64,000 nucleotides of DNA from Flavobacterium sp. N2820 (GTDB lineage Bacteria; Bacteroidota; Bacteroidia; Flavobacteriales; Flavobacteriaceae): NCBI RefSeq assembly GCF_025947285.1, contig NZ_CP110008.1, positions 372,001 to 436,000 of the forward strand. Reading direction: 5' to 3'. The notes beneath the pieces were generated by a model. The model was not told the origin of the DNA and made no database searches. It worked only from the letters and a program-made list of their open reading frames with translations. Positions 33,631 to 43,700 of this stretch are shown piece by piece (position 1 is the first letter of the stretch; each line of letters starts with the position of its first letter). The translations under genes were made by a program, and so were the position numbers.

Positions 33631-33638
33631 CAAAAATA
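33631..33638 (-). promoter_or_regulatory. -7 promoter box for the carboxypeptidase-regulatory-domain gene
   Basis: TATTTTTG on the minus strand, 16 bp before the ATG. Confidence 0.45.
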
Positions 33639-33699
33639 CGAATCTAAAGCTGATATTTTGTAGTTTTCTATAATTTTATAAGAAAATTAACGAAAAATG

Positions 33700-35607
33700 T
33701 TAAGTTCTTCTTGGTCTTCTTGGTCTTGCAGTGTCTCCGGTGCTTTCTGAGCGTCTAGGAGCTCTGTCTGAAAATCCACCTTCTCTTCTTGGAGCAGAAC
33801 TACTTCTTTCGCCTCTAAAACCGCCTTCTCTTTTTGGAGCTGAACTGTTTCTATCGCTACGGAATCCGCCTTCTCTACTACCACCTTCTCTTCTTGGAGC
33901 AGAACCACTTCTTTCGCGGTTAAAGCCACCTTCGCGTCTTCCACCACCAAAACCTCCGCCAGAACTTCTTCCATTATGGTCACGTCTACCGCCACCATCA
34001 TTTTTAGAAATTTCAACGTTGATTCTTCTGCCATTCATATCATAACCGTTTAACACTTCCATTACTTTTTCAGTGTGTTCACCGTCTGTATTAAAGAAAG
34101 AGAAACCTTCTTTTACATCTACTTTAAATACGTCATCTCTGCCTAAATCTAAAGTTTCTTTGATAAAGTCTTTCAATTGCATCCAATCGAAATCATCTCT
34201 TGCGCCTATGTTGATGAAATAACGAACAGGATCACCCGCTCTAATTTCTCTTGGTTCAGCACTTCTTTCTCTATCATTTCCTCTTTCGCCAGATAAATCA
34301 CGTTTGGTTTTGTAATAGTTAATAAATCTATTAAACTCAACAGAAACCATTTTTTTGATTAATTCTTCTTTAGATAATCCATCTAACACTTCATTGATTG
34401 CAGGTAAGTAGTTGTCAATTTCGTGATCAACTTCTGTATCTTTAATTTTAGTGGCTAAGTGTAATAACTGAATTTCGCAGATTTCAATTCCAGATGGAAT
34501 TGTTTTTTCTTGGAATTTTTGTTGGATGATTCTTTCAATTGAAGAAATTTTACGCAATTCACTTTTTGTAATGATTACGATAGAAGTTCCTAATTTTCCA
34601 GCTCTACCCGTTCTTCCTGAACGGTGATTATAAGTTTCAATTTCGTCTGGTAATTGATAATTTACAACGTGTGTAATATTATCAACATCAATTCCACGAG
34701 CAGCAACATCTGTTGCAACTAGCATTTGAATTTGACGCCCTCTAAACGATTTCATTACGCCATCACGTTGTGCTTGCGATAAATCTCCGTGTAATGCCGC
34801 TGCGTTGTAACCATCTTCAATTAGTTTTTCAGCAACAGCTTGTGTGTCTCTTTTCGTTCTACAAAATACAACCGAGAAAATATCTGGGTTTGCATCTGCT
34901 AAACGTTTTAAAGCTTCGTAACGGTCACGTGCATTCACACAATAGTATTCGTGTGATACAGTTGCCGAACCAGAGTTTTTGCTTCCTACAGTAATTTCTA
35001 CTGGAGTTGACATGAATTGTTTTGCAATACGCGCTACTTCAGCAGGCATAGTTGCAGAGAATAACCATGTGTTTTTCTCGTCTGGTGTGTCCGATAAAAT
35101 GGAACAAATGTCTTCGTAGAATCCCATATTTAACATCTCATCTGCCTCATCTAAGATACAAAAATCGATGTTTTTAATGTTCACAAGACCTCTGTTAATC
35201 ATGTCTTGCATTCTACCTGGTGTAGCCACAATAATTTGTGCACCACGTTTAACTTCTCTAGCTTGTTCTGTAATGCTTGCACCACCATAAACAGCCACTG
35301 TATGTAACCCCTTTATGTACTTTGAGTATAATTTAATCTCGTTGGTGATTTGTAAGCATAACTCACGTGTTGGCGATAAAATTAATGCTTGTGTATTTCT
35401 ATTCTCAGCATCAATTTTTTGAATTAGCGGGAAACCAAAAGCTGCGGTTTTCCCTGTACCTGTTTGCGCTAGGGCAACTAAATCTGTGTTTTGTTCCAAT
35501 AGTACTGGAATCGCTTTTTCTTGTACTTCTGACGGATTCTCAAATCCTAGATCTTTGATCGCCAGCAGTAGCGACTCATTCAATCCTAATTGTTCAAATT
35601 TATTCAT
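33700..35607 (-). CDS. DEAD-box RNA helicase with DbpA-type RNA-binding domain and RG-rich tail
   Basis: 635 residues. Helicase motifs in order: Q motif (FEQLGLNESLLLAIKDLGFENPSEVQ), AQTGTGKTAAFG, PTRELCLQI, ATPGRM, DEAD, SAT, ARGIDVDNITHV and HRSGRTGRAG. A DbpA/CsdA-like RNA-binding domain follows at about 475-550 (VRYFINIGARDDFDWMQLKDFI, INVEIS). The last 80 residues are low-complexity Arg/Gly/Ser repeats built on RREGGF and SAPRREGG. It remodels RNA, probably ribosome precursors or cold-structured mRNA as CsdA/DeaD does. A TACCTTTG promoter box is at 35628-35635. Confidence 0.9.
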   Translation of the reverse strand: MNKFEQLGLNESLLLAIKDLGFENPSEVQEKAIPVLLEQNTDLVALAQTGTGKTAAFGFPLIQKIDAENRNTQALILSPTRELCLQITNEIKLYSKYIKGLHTVAVYGGASITEQAREVKRGAQIIVATPGRMQDMINRGLVNIKNIDFCILDEADEMLNMGFYEDICSILSDTPDEKNTWLFSATMPAEVARIAKQFMSTPVEITVGSKNSGSATVSHEYYCVNARDRYEALKRLADANPDIFSVVFCRTKRDTQAVAEKLIEDGYNAAALHGDLSQAQRDGVMKSFRGRQIQMLVATDVAARGIDVDNITHVVNYQLPDEIETYNHRSGRTGRAGKLGTSIVIITKSELRKISSIERIIQQKFQEKTIPSGIEICEIQLLHLATKIKDTEVDHEIDNYLPAINEVLDGLSKEELIKKMVSVEFNRFINYYKTKRDLSGERGNDRERSAEPREIRAGDPVRYFINIGARDDFDWMQLKDFIKETLDLGRDDVFKVDVKEGFSFFNTDGEHTEKVMEVLNGYDMNGRRINVEISKNDGGGRRDHNGRSSGGGFGGGRREGGFNRERSGSAPRREGGSREGGFRSDRNSSAPKREGGFRGERSSSAPRREGGFSDRAPRRSESTGDTARPRRPRRT

Positions 35608-35627
35608 AAAATATTTTAAATTGGGTG

Positions 35628-35635
35628 CAAAGGTA
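35628..35635 (-). promoter_or_regulatory. -7 promoter box for the DEAD-box helicase
   Basis: TACCTTTG in the common Flavobacterial context GTACCTTTGCACC, on the minus strand, 20 bp upstream of the ATG. Confidence 0.6.
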
Positions 35636-35765
35636 CGCTTTATAAATCACATAAACTAATTTGTTAGTTGTTGATTTTCAATTTGTTATGATTTTATGGT
35701 TTTTTGATTATTTTATAAAAAATGTTTTATTGTTAAAATTGCAATGAAAAAATTAGAAAGTAAGG

Positions 35766-35773
35766 TATTTTTG
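35766..35773 (+). promoter_or_regulatory. -7 promoter box for the TRIC-like channel gene
   Basis: TATTTTTG lies 16 bp upstream of the ATG. A TTG 24 bp further upstream is a possible, loosely spaced -33 element. Confidence 0.45.
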
Positions 35774-35789
35774 TATCAAAATAAGAAAT

Positions 35790-36404
35790 ATGTTTGAGCT
35801 GCTAGACATTATAGGAACATTAGTATTTGCTATTTCAGGAGCATTAACTGCTATTTACAAGAAATTAGACTTGTTTGGGGTGTATTGTATTGCTTTTGTA
35901 ACGGCATTGGGAGGTGGAACCGTTCGTGACATCTTGATTGGAAGAACGCCAGTGGGGTGGATGTTAGATATAAATTATGTTTATATTATTACAGTTGGTT
36001 TTTTACTTTCTATAATTTTCAATCGTTATTTAGAGCGTTTGCGAATTTCTATGTTTTTATTTGATACAATTGGACTAGGTGTTTTTACGTTAATTGGTTT
36101 GGAAAAAGGGTTAGAATATGGTTTAAGCCCAGTGATTTGTATAATTTTAGGAACCATAACGGCTACTTTTGGAGGTGTGATTCGCGATATTTTATGTAAT
36201 GAAATTCCAGTTTTATTTCGAAAAGAAATTTATGCCACACTTTGTATTGCGGGAGGAATTCTGTTTTTTCTTTTGCAAGAATTAAACGTTCAGGATAATG
36301 TTATATCATTAATTGTGGCTATTTTTATCATAACAATTAGATTAATAGCGTTTAAATATAACTGGAGTTTACCTATTGGGACAGTTTTTGTAAAAAAAGA
36401 ATAA
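35790..36404 (+). CDS. TRIC-like / UPF0126 membrane protein (YadS/YicG-type)
   Basis: 204 residues and about seven membrane helices arranged as two repeats. The repeated motif is GALTAIYKKLDLFGVYCIAFVTALGGGTVRDILIG in the first half and LGTITATFGGVIRDILCNEIP in the second. This is the UPF0126/TRIC family, prokaryotic trimeric cation channels, sometimes annotated as glycine transporters. The ion or substrate is unknown here. Its 3' end overlaps the convergent rdgB by 32 bp. Confidence 0.88.
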   Translation: MFELLDIIGTLVFAISGALTAIYKKLDLFGVYCIAFVTALGGGTVRDILIGRTPVGWMLDINYVYIITVGFLLSIIFNRYLERLRISMFLFDTIGLGVFTLIGLEKGLEYGLSPVICIILGTITATFGGVIRDILCNEIPVLFRKEIYATLCIAGGILFFLLQELNVQDNVISLIVAIFIITIRLIAFKYNWSLPIGTVFVKKE

Positions 36405-36954
36405 GTTCTTTTACCGCAATTCCTCTGTGACTTATGGTTGACTTTTCTTTCAGGCTTAATTCGGCAAAAGTTTTGTCATATCCGTCAGCGACAAAAATAG
36501 GGTCGTAACCAAAACCGTTTGTTCCGATTTTTTCTTCGATGATTTTTCCGTTGATAATTCCGGTAAATAAATTTTGTTTGCCATTGAGATTCAATGCCAT
36601 CACCGTTTTAAAATTGGCTTTTCGATTCGATTTATTTTGTAATTGTGTTAAAAGTTTATCCATATTGTCATTCGCATCTTTTTGTTCGCCTGCATATCGC
36701 GCTGAATAAACTCCTGGAGCACCATTCAAAGCATTAACTTCTAAACCAGTATCGTCAGCAAAACAATCGTATCCATACTTCTCGGTAACGTAATTAGCTT
36801 TTAAAATGGCATTTCCTTCAATTGTGTTAGCAGTTTCTGGAATATCTTCTGTACATCCAATGTCATCCAAACTTACAATTTGAATAGTATTTGGAACTAA
36901 AGCTTGGATTTCCTGAATTTTATTTTTGTTGTTGGATGCGAATACGAGTTTCAT
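36373..36954 (-). CDS. rdgB: Non-canonical purine NTP diphosphatase (RdgB/HAM1 family)
   Basis: 193 residues. Motifs: LVFASNNKNKIQEI (start of the fold), ADDTGLEVNALNGAPGVYSARYAG, GFGYDPIFV and SHRGIAVKEL. It hydrolyses dITP, ITP and XTP to monophosphates and so keeps them out of DNA and RNA. Two TATATTTG boxes lie upstream on the minus strand at 36976-36983 and 36987-36994, of which one or both may be the promoter. Confidence 0.93.
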   Translation of the reverse strand: MKLVFASNNKNKIQEIQALVPNTIQIVSLDDIGCTEDIPETANTIEGNAILKANYVTEKYGYDCFADDTGLEVNALNGAPGVYSARYAGEQKDANDNMDKLLTQLQNKSNRKANFKTVMALNLNGKQNLFTGIINGKIIEEKIGTNGFGYDPIFVADGYDKTFAELSLKEKSTISHRGIAVKELILFLQKLSQ

Positions 36955-36975
36955 TCTAGATTAAATTTTTTATTT

Positions 36976-36994
36976 CAAATATATTGCAAATATA
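36976..36994 (-). promoter_or_regulatory. Twin -7 promoter boxes for rdgB
   Basis: Two TATATTTG boxes 11 bp apart on the minus strand, with TTTG at 36999-37002 upstream. They suggest alternative transcription starts. Confidence 0.4.
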
Positions 36995-37030
36995 TTTTCA
37001 AATTTGTTAGATTAGCACAAAATTATTTGT

Positions 37031-37639
37031 ATGACACAAAATATTTTAATAGTAGATGATCATTCTATAGTTAGAGCAGGAATTGAAATATTGCTATCAG
37101 ATAAAGTAGATAATCCATTTTTTTATGAAACGGATTGTTTTGAAAAATGTTTGTACTTTGTAAGTAATTATGCAATAGATTTGGTTATTTTAGACATAAA
37201 TCTTCCAGATGGTTTGAAAACGATGATGATTACAAAAATAAGAACCATCAATCCGGATCAAAAGATTTTGATTTTTTCTGCGCACGAAGAAGACGAAGTT
37301 AAAATTAAATACATCAAAGCTGGAGTTAACGGATTTGTATCTAAGCTAGAAGACGAGCAAAAATTTATTGACGCAGTAATTGAAGTGTTAAATAGTGGAA
37401 ATTGTATTTCAAATGATTTACTTTCAAGAGCAAATGATATGTCTTTTATTGAAATAAAAGACAAACTTTCTTCAAGAGAAAACGAAGTCGCAAACCTTAT
37501 GATACAGGGTTATGGTAATTTAGAAATATCTAATGAATTAAGTTTAAAAATGTCTACAGTGAGTACTTACAAAAATAGAATTTTTGAAAAACTCAATATT
37601 TCTAATGTAATTGAGTTAGTTGCAATTTTTAATAATTAA
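37031..37639 (+). CDS. LuxR/NarL-family response regulator
   Basis: 202 residues. Receiver domain (1-120): acidic pair in LIVDDHSIVRAG, phospho-acceptor Asp55 in LVILDINLPDG, Lys in GFVSKLED. LuxR helix-turn-helix (about 140-200): LSSRENEVANLMIQGYGNLEISNELSLKMSTVSTYKNRIFEKL. It controls transcription when phosphorylated. It converges on the histidine kinase gene with an 11-bp overlap, and that kinase is its likely partner although they are on opposite strands. Targets may include the adhesin locus nearby; this is a guess from position. Confidence 0.9.
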   Translation: MTQNILIVDDHSIVRAGIEILLSDKVDNPFFYETDCFEKCLYFVSNYAIDLVILDINLPDGLKTMMITKIRTINPDQKILIFSAHEEDEVKIKYIKAGVNGFVSKLEDEQKFIDAVIEVLNSGNCISNDLLSRANDMSFIEIKDKLSSRENEVANLMIQGYGNLEISNELSLKMSTVSTYKNRIFEKLNISNVIELVAIFNN

Positions 37640-39542
37640 TTATTTTTGAATCAACTACAATTTCTATAATTGTTCCTTTTGGTTTGTTTTTTATGATTTT
37701 AAAATCTCCATTTAATAGATTAACCAATTCAATTACTAGATACAAGCCTAAACCATTATTTTGAAAATTGAATTTAGAGTTTTCATAATTATTAAAAAGT
37801 GAAGTATAATAGTCTATTTGCTCATCAGAAAACCCTTTACCAGTATCTATTATTTTCAAAAAAATCTTATTGGATTTTAAATCAATATTTACTTCAATAG
37901 ATCCATTCTCTGTGTTTTTAATGGCGTTATCTAACAGATTACTAATTATTATTTTGGATGTTTTCTCGTTGATTAATATTTTTTTTGAGCTTAGATTTTT
38001 GTAACTTATTGTTGTGTTTTTAGAGGAAGCAATGTTCTTATATAGGTTAATTATATCATTAGATATTTTGTCAGAATCTATAAAATTATCTTTGTTTATA
38101 GAGTTATCCAAAACAATTTTTGAATATTCAATTAAGTTGTCAATAAAATTTAGAAGCGCCTTAGATGAATTATTTAATGTTGTACTTATTTTTTGAATTT
38201 CGGTATTTTCTAAATCTTTCGATTTTTTTTCTAAATTATTGATTCCAATATTAAGAAATTTCAAAGGTGATTTGATATCATGGCTTATTGTGCCAATTAA
38301 CTTTTTCTGTTGATTTATTTTATTTTTTAGATTTAATTCTGCAGCTTTTAAGTTTTTAATATTTTCTTTTAATTCTTTAGTTCTAATGTTGATTGTTTTT
38401 TCTAAAGTTTCGTTTTGTAATCTCAAAATTCTATATCGAATCCAAATGAATAAGTATATCGAGGATAGAAGTAATACTAGTATTAAAGTTTTAAACCAAA
38501 CGGTTTCATAGAAATAATAATCAACAATTAGTGTGATTTTTTTTGTAGAAAATTTAGTGTCAAAGCCATTCAGTTTTCTAATTTCTAATGTATGAATTCC
38601 TGGAGAAAGCGCAGTTAAAATAATATTTCTTTTTTCTGAAATGGGTAGCCAATTTTCTTTACCGGTTTTAGAAATTCGTTGTTCTAATATTAGATTATTA
38701 TTGTTCCCAAAAAAAGGAATGTCAATAAATATTTCGGTTAATGTGTTTTCTCTTTCTAAATATATGGTGTCTTTAAAAAAAATGGATTTATCTTCTAATT
38801 TTGCTTCTTCAATAAAAAAGTTAATGTGTGGAATAATAGCTTTCGATTTATTTGGATTGAATGAAATAATACCATTTATACTAGGAAAAATAAATCTTTT
38901 ATCATTTAGTTTTGTTGCACATGGTTGACAACCTCCATTGAATTCATTTGTTTTGAAACCATTTTCCATAGTATAATGATGATAATATACAGGAACTGAC
39001 GGGTTTTTCGTATGTTCAATTAAATTGTTTTTTGAAACTTCGAAAAGTCCTTTATTTGAACTGATCCAAAAATGTTTGTTTTTATCCTCAATAATACAGT
39101 GTGCGGTTCTTAGGTATTTTCGTTTATCTACAGGTAGTATTGTAAATTTTCCAGCTTCAAATAGTGAAATTCCATTGCTGTAGGAACACAACCAAATTTT
39201 GTTATCTGAACAAATAAATATACTTCTAAAGTCATTATCTTTTAGGTAAAATTGAAATTTATTTGTTTTAGAATTATAAATAGCTAGTCCCTTTTTTGAG
39301 GCCATTAAAATATTTTTATTTTTATCTTCTGTAAAAAAAACAACACTTGTAATCGGTAAGTTAAACCTTGAACTAATGTTGGTTAAGGTATTTCCATCAA
39401 TTACTAATATTTTTGGATTTTTAGAATAAGTTTCTTTAAAACCAATCCAAATTCTATTATTAGAGTCGCAAAAAACAGATCCTATTTCGTTGTCAAAATA
39501 GAATTCCTTACAGTTTGTGTAGTTTTTATTTTTAAAATACAC
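37629..39542 (-). CDS. Sensor histidine kinase, C-terminal part of a frameshifted gene
   Basis: Last 637 residues of one propeller-type sensor kinase. Seen: further beta-propeller blades (NRIWIGFKE, NKIWLCSYSNGISLF, KHFWISSNKGLFEV), a Y_Y_Y domain (about 225-310), one membrane helix (TVWFKTLILVLLLSSIYLFIWI), a coiled coil, the phospho-acceptor His in GTISHDIKSPLKFL, N box NLLDNAIKNTENG, and G boxes DTGKGFSDEQ and NGLGLYLVIELVNLLNG. The frame stays open upstream through NNNIWIKNGRSLYVYFKNKN to about 39610, where it must join the N-terminal part; the Met start listed here is actually GTG. It overlaps the response regulator by 11 bp. Confidence 0.8.
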   Translation of the reverse strand: MYFKNKNYTNCKEFYFDNEIGSVFCDSNNRIWIGFKETYSKNPKILVIDGNTLTNISSRFNLPITSVVFFTEDKNKNILMASKKGLAIYNSKTNKFQFYLKDNDFRSIFICSDNKIWLCSYSNGISLFEAGKFTILPVDKRKYLRTAHCIIEDKNKHFWISSNKGLFEVSKNNLIEHTKNPSVPVYYHHYTMENGFKTNEFNGGCQPCATKLNDKRFIFPSINGIISFNPNKSKAIIPHINFFIEEAKLEDKSIFFKDTIYLERENTLTEIFIDIPFFGNNNNLILEQRISKTGKENWLPISEKRNIILTALSPGIHTLEIRKLNGFDTKFSTKKITLIVDYYFYETVWFKTLILVLLLSSIYLFIWIRYRILRLQNETLEKTINIRTKELKENIKNLKAAELNLKNKINQQKKLIGTISHDIKSPLKFLNIGINNLEKKSKDLENTEIQKISTTLNNSSKALLNFIDNLIEYSKIVLDNSINKDNFIDSDKISNDIINLYKNIASSKNTTISYKNLSSKKILINEKTSKIIISNLLDNAIKNTENGSIEVNIDLKSNKIFLKIIDTGKGFSDEQIDYYTSLFNNYENSKFNFQNNGLGLYLVIELVNLLNGDFKIIKNKPKGTIIEIVVDSKIINY

Positions 39543-40609
39543 ATATAAAGACCTCCCGTTTTTAATCCATATGTTATTATTTTTATCAATTGAAATAATA
39601 TACTTGTCGTTTTAGCTTTTAATGCTTGAATGTTTTTTATAAAATTATTAGCACTGAAAATTTCTCCATTTGAAGTAAGAAAATGTTTTTGGTCTAATTT
39701 TATATTGGCATAGTAATTTTTTTCAATATAATCAGGGTTTGAAATGCTTTTGAATTTATGTAAAGTTATAATTTTTAGCCCTCTATTAGGAGTTCCTATG
39801 TATAAAAATTGATTTTTACTATCATAATACATTGCAGTTATTTTGTAATCTAATTGTGCCTTAAATTTCAAAATACTGATAGTTAATAGTTTATTATTGT
39901 GATTAATAATTTGTACTATTTCAGTATTGTTTATGGCAAATAATTGTTGCGTAAGAGAATTATAATGTAGTGTAGAGTTTGTGGGTAACTTAATTTTTTG
40001 AAAACTTAATTTTTTAAAATTAAAACAACTGTAATTTCCATTTTGATCTATTATAAACAACGCATCATTTAATAAATAGGCACTTTCATTATTTTTAAAA
40101 TTATAAAATAGACTTCTTTTTTCTGTTTTTTTGTCTGATATAAAAGTGATAGTGTCTTTTTTGATAAGATAAAAGTCATTATTGTTTACTATTAACTTAT
40201 TTTCAAGATTTTCTTCTGCAATAAAATCATTTTGATGATAGTTCAGGTAGTTATATTTATTAGAATATTTTGATTTGGATATTGAAGGTTTTCTTTTGTT
40301 TATAAGAATAATATCGGTGCCGTTTTCAGTTTCTGTAAATAAGGAGTCTTTTTTTATATTTCCTTTAATAAAGTACATCCTGTTTGCCTTAAAATTAAAG
40401 TTGTTACTGTTAAAAACTTTAAAATTAATCCCATCAAACCTTACTAAGCCATTTTCGGTTGTCATCCAAATAAAACCATATTTATCTGGTGTAATACTTT
40501 TTACAGAATTTTGAGGTAAGTGTTCTGTATCTGCAGAAAACCATTTACTATCATAGTCTTCTTGTGAGAATGCAAATTGTAAAAAAAAGAAAAAAATAAG
40601 TTTTTTCAT
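39482..40609 (-). CDS. Sensor kinase N-terminal part (propeller domain), frameshifted
   Basis: 375 residues by frame. Signal peptide (KKLIFFFFLQFAFSQ) then beta-propeller blades typical of hybrid two-component sensors (DYDSKWFSADTEHLPQNSV, DKYGFIWMTTENGLVRFDGINFKVF, KNQFLYIGTPNRGLKIIT). Past about residue 333 (NIQALKAK) the frame turns to noise. One extra A in the AAAA run at 39610-39613 (TTTT on the plus strand) would give AKNDKYIISIDKNNNIWIKNGRS and join the downstream part into a kinase of about 990 residues. It is a real frameshift or an assembly error. Confidence 0.75.
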   Translation of the reverse strand: MKKLIFFFFLQFAFSQEDYDSKWFSADTEHLPQNSVKSITPDKYGFIWMTTENGLVRFDGINFKVFNSNNFNFKANRMYFIKGNIKKDSLFTETENGTDIILINKRKPSISKSKYSNKYNYLNYHQNDFIAEENLENKLIVNNNDFYLIKKDTITFISDKKTEKRSLFYNFKNNESAYLLNDALFIIDQNGNYSCFNFKKLSFQKIKLPTNSTLHYNSLTQQLFAINNTEIVQIINHNNKLLTISILKFKAQLDYKITAMYYDSKNQFLYIGTPNRGLKIITLHKFKSISNPDYIEKNYYANIKLDQKHFLTSNGEIFSANNFIKNIQALKAKTTSILFQLIKIITYGLKTGGLYMCILKIKTTQTVRNSILTTK

Positions 40610-40714
40610 AAATAAAAATCGATAAAATACATATTTATCCGTTGTAATCCATTTGTAGTCTTTATTCTACAAAAAATACAGAACTTCACAACAAATATCT
40701 TAAAAAAAACTTAA

Positions 40715-40722
40715 TAGTTTTG
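40715..40722 (+). promoter_or_regulatory. -7 promoter box for the adhesin operon
   Basis: TAGTTTTG matches TAnnTTTG, 70 bp upstream of the adhesin start, giving a leader of about 65 nt. The -33 region has only TTC. Confidence 0.45.
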
Positions 40723-40792
40723 CCGACTGTTACTAATTTATAACAAATGGTAATAAAATATTTATTGTAAAATAATTAAAATTTAAACTATA

Positions 40793-43700
40793 ATGGAATC
40801 ATTCCCTATTGATTTTTTTAGTGTAAAAAACAGTTGTAGAAAGCACACAAGATTTTTATTGGTGTTATTTGTTTTTTTTTCAACTGTAAATGTTTTTTCT
40901 CAAAATTATGAAAATGTTGCTATTACAGGAGTAATATCAGGAAACAATACAAATAATTGTTTGTTTTCAGCAACATCACCAACTCTTCCCACTTTAGCAA
41001 GAGTTCGAGTTCAGCAAATAAGCGGCGGTGGTAATGTAAGGATTTACAGAACAGGTGATAATTTTACCTATGAGCATAATTCAGGCTTTACTGCTGGAAT
41101 TCCAAACAATTTGACTAGATTTAGAATATCATTTTTGTTAGCCGATGGTGTTACAACTATACCTGTAAACGATTACAGGTTCGTAATAAATGATATTGAT
41201 GGTGCAAATAATGAGTCTTTGGCTACTAATTGTGGTTCTGGAATACGTTTTACTGCAACGGCAATTCCTACAAATTTGGTAGTTGATAATACCCCACCAG
41301 ATTTAAATGCTACTGGAACAGTTAATGAAACAGGAGGAACTACTAGTAGGGTTATGTATGAGTTTAATGATTTGAATCAAATTGAATTTGACTGTTATGC
41401 TAATAATGGCTTCATAAAAGAATTTGATATTAATTATAACAACTTTACCATTGCTACACCTTTATATGCTGTTTGTTTAAACGACTCAGATGGTGATGGC
41501 GTAACAGATGATTTAGATTTAGATGATGATAATGATGGAATATTAGATTCGGTTGAAGCGGGAGGAAATGATCCTAATGGAGATCATGATGGAGATGGAT
41601 TACCAAATTTTTTAGATGTAACTGATAATTCTGGTGCACATCCTACTTATATAGCTAATGCAGATGGTTCTGTAACAAATTACACTGATGCAGATAGTGA
41701 TGGTGTTCCTGATGTATATGAATCAAGTTTAGATGGAGATTCAATTCCAAATCACTTAGATTTAGATTCTGATGATGATGGTTGTTCAGATTCAAATGAA
41801 TATTATGCTTCTTTAACTGCTGACGGTGGTGATGGTGGAGTTTATGGTATTGGTGTTCCAGCTGTAAATCCAAACGGAACTGTTGTTGCAGCTTCTTACA
41901 TAGGTTCATTTGCAAATGTTGTTTCATCAGGTTCAGTAAGTACAATTAATACTCAACCTACAAATCAAATAACAATACATGGTTTAAATGCAACTTTTAG
42001 TATTGTGAATTCAGGTGGTTCAGGTATTACTAACTATCAGTGGCAAGAAAGCACTAATAATGGTTCAACTTGGAATAATGTAATTAATGGAGGGATTTAT
42101 GGAGGGGCAACCACTAATACCTTAAATCTAACAGGCGTATTAGCATCTATGAATGGTTATGATTACAGGGTTATTATTTCTGAAACAAATTATATTTGTG
42201 CAAATGTTCAATCTTTATCAGCAAATTTAACTGTTACTAATGTTATTGTTGCCAATAACGATGCTACCCCAGCCGATTTATCTACTGTAAATGGATATAC
42301 TGGAGGAGTTGCAGGTGACCTAACAACAAATGACACGTTAAACGGCGTAGCAGTAATAGATACGGAAATCACCATCACAGTAGTAAACAATGGAGGCTTA
42401 ACAGGCGTAGCAATTGCAACCAATGGAAACATAAGTGTTCCAGCAGGCACCCCAGCAGGGAGCTACACTGTAGAATACCAAATTTGTGAAAACTTAAACC
42501 CAACGAATTGTGATACAGCTTTTGCAACAGTAGTTGTAGATGCAGCTCCAATTGTTGCCAATGACGATGCTACCCCAGCCGATTTATCTACTGTAAATGG
42601 ATATACTGGAGGAGTTGCAGGTGATCTAACAACAAATGACACGTTAAACGGCGTAGCAGTAATAGATACGGAAATCACCATCACAGTAGTAAACAATGGA
42701 GGCTTAACAGGCGTAGCAATTGCAACCAATGGAAACATAAGTGTTCCAGCAGGCACCCCAGCAGGGAGCTACACTGTAGAATACCAAATCTGCGAAAATT
42801 TAAACCCAACGAATTGTGATACAGCTTTTGCAACAGTAGTTGTAGATGCAGCTCCAATTGTTGCTAATAACGATGCTACCCCAGCCGATTTATCTACTGT
42901 AAATGGATATACTGGAGGAGTTGCAGGGGATGTAACAACGAATGACACGTTAAACGGCGTAGCAGTAATAGATACGGAAATCACCATCACAGTATTAGCT
43001 GATGGAGGCTTAACAGGCGTAGCAATTGCAACCAATGGAAACATAAGTGTTCCAGCAGGCACCCCAGCAGGGAGCTACACTGTAGAATACCAAATCTGCG
43101 AAAACTTAAACCCAACGAATTGTGATACAGCTTTTGCAACAGTAGTTGTAGATGCAGCTCCAATTGTTGCCAATAACGATGCTACCCCAGCCGATTTATC
43201 TACTGTAAATGGATATACTGGAGGAGTTGCAGGTGACCTAACAACAAATGATACGTTAAACGGCGTAGCAGTAATAGATACGGAAATCACCATCACAGTA
43301 CTAGCTGATGGAGGCTTAACAGGCGTAGCAATTGCAACCAATGGAAACATAAGTGTTCCAGCAGGCACCCCAGCAGGGAGCTACACTCTAGAATACCAAA
43401 TTTGTGAAAACTTAAACCCAACGAATTGTGATACAGCTTTTGCAACAGTAGTTGTAGATGCAGCTCCAATTGTTGCCAATAACGATGCTACCCCAGCCGA
43501 TTTATCTACTGTAAATGGATATACTGGAGGAGTTGCGGGTGATCTAACAACAAATGACACGTTAAACGGCGTAGCAGTAATAGATACGGAAATCACCATC
43601 ACAGTACTAGCTGATGGAGGCTTAACAGGCGTAGCAATTGCAACCAATGGAAACATAAGTGTTCCAGCGGGCACCCCAGCAGGGAGCTATACTGTAGAAT

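Noticed and set aside
33687..34034. 115-residue minus-strand frame with Glu/Val-rich repeats
   Set aside because: It is a shifted reading of the RG-rich tail of the DEAD-box helicase gene; the helicase frame is the real one.
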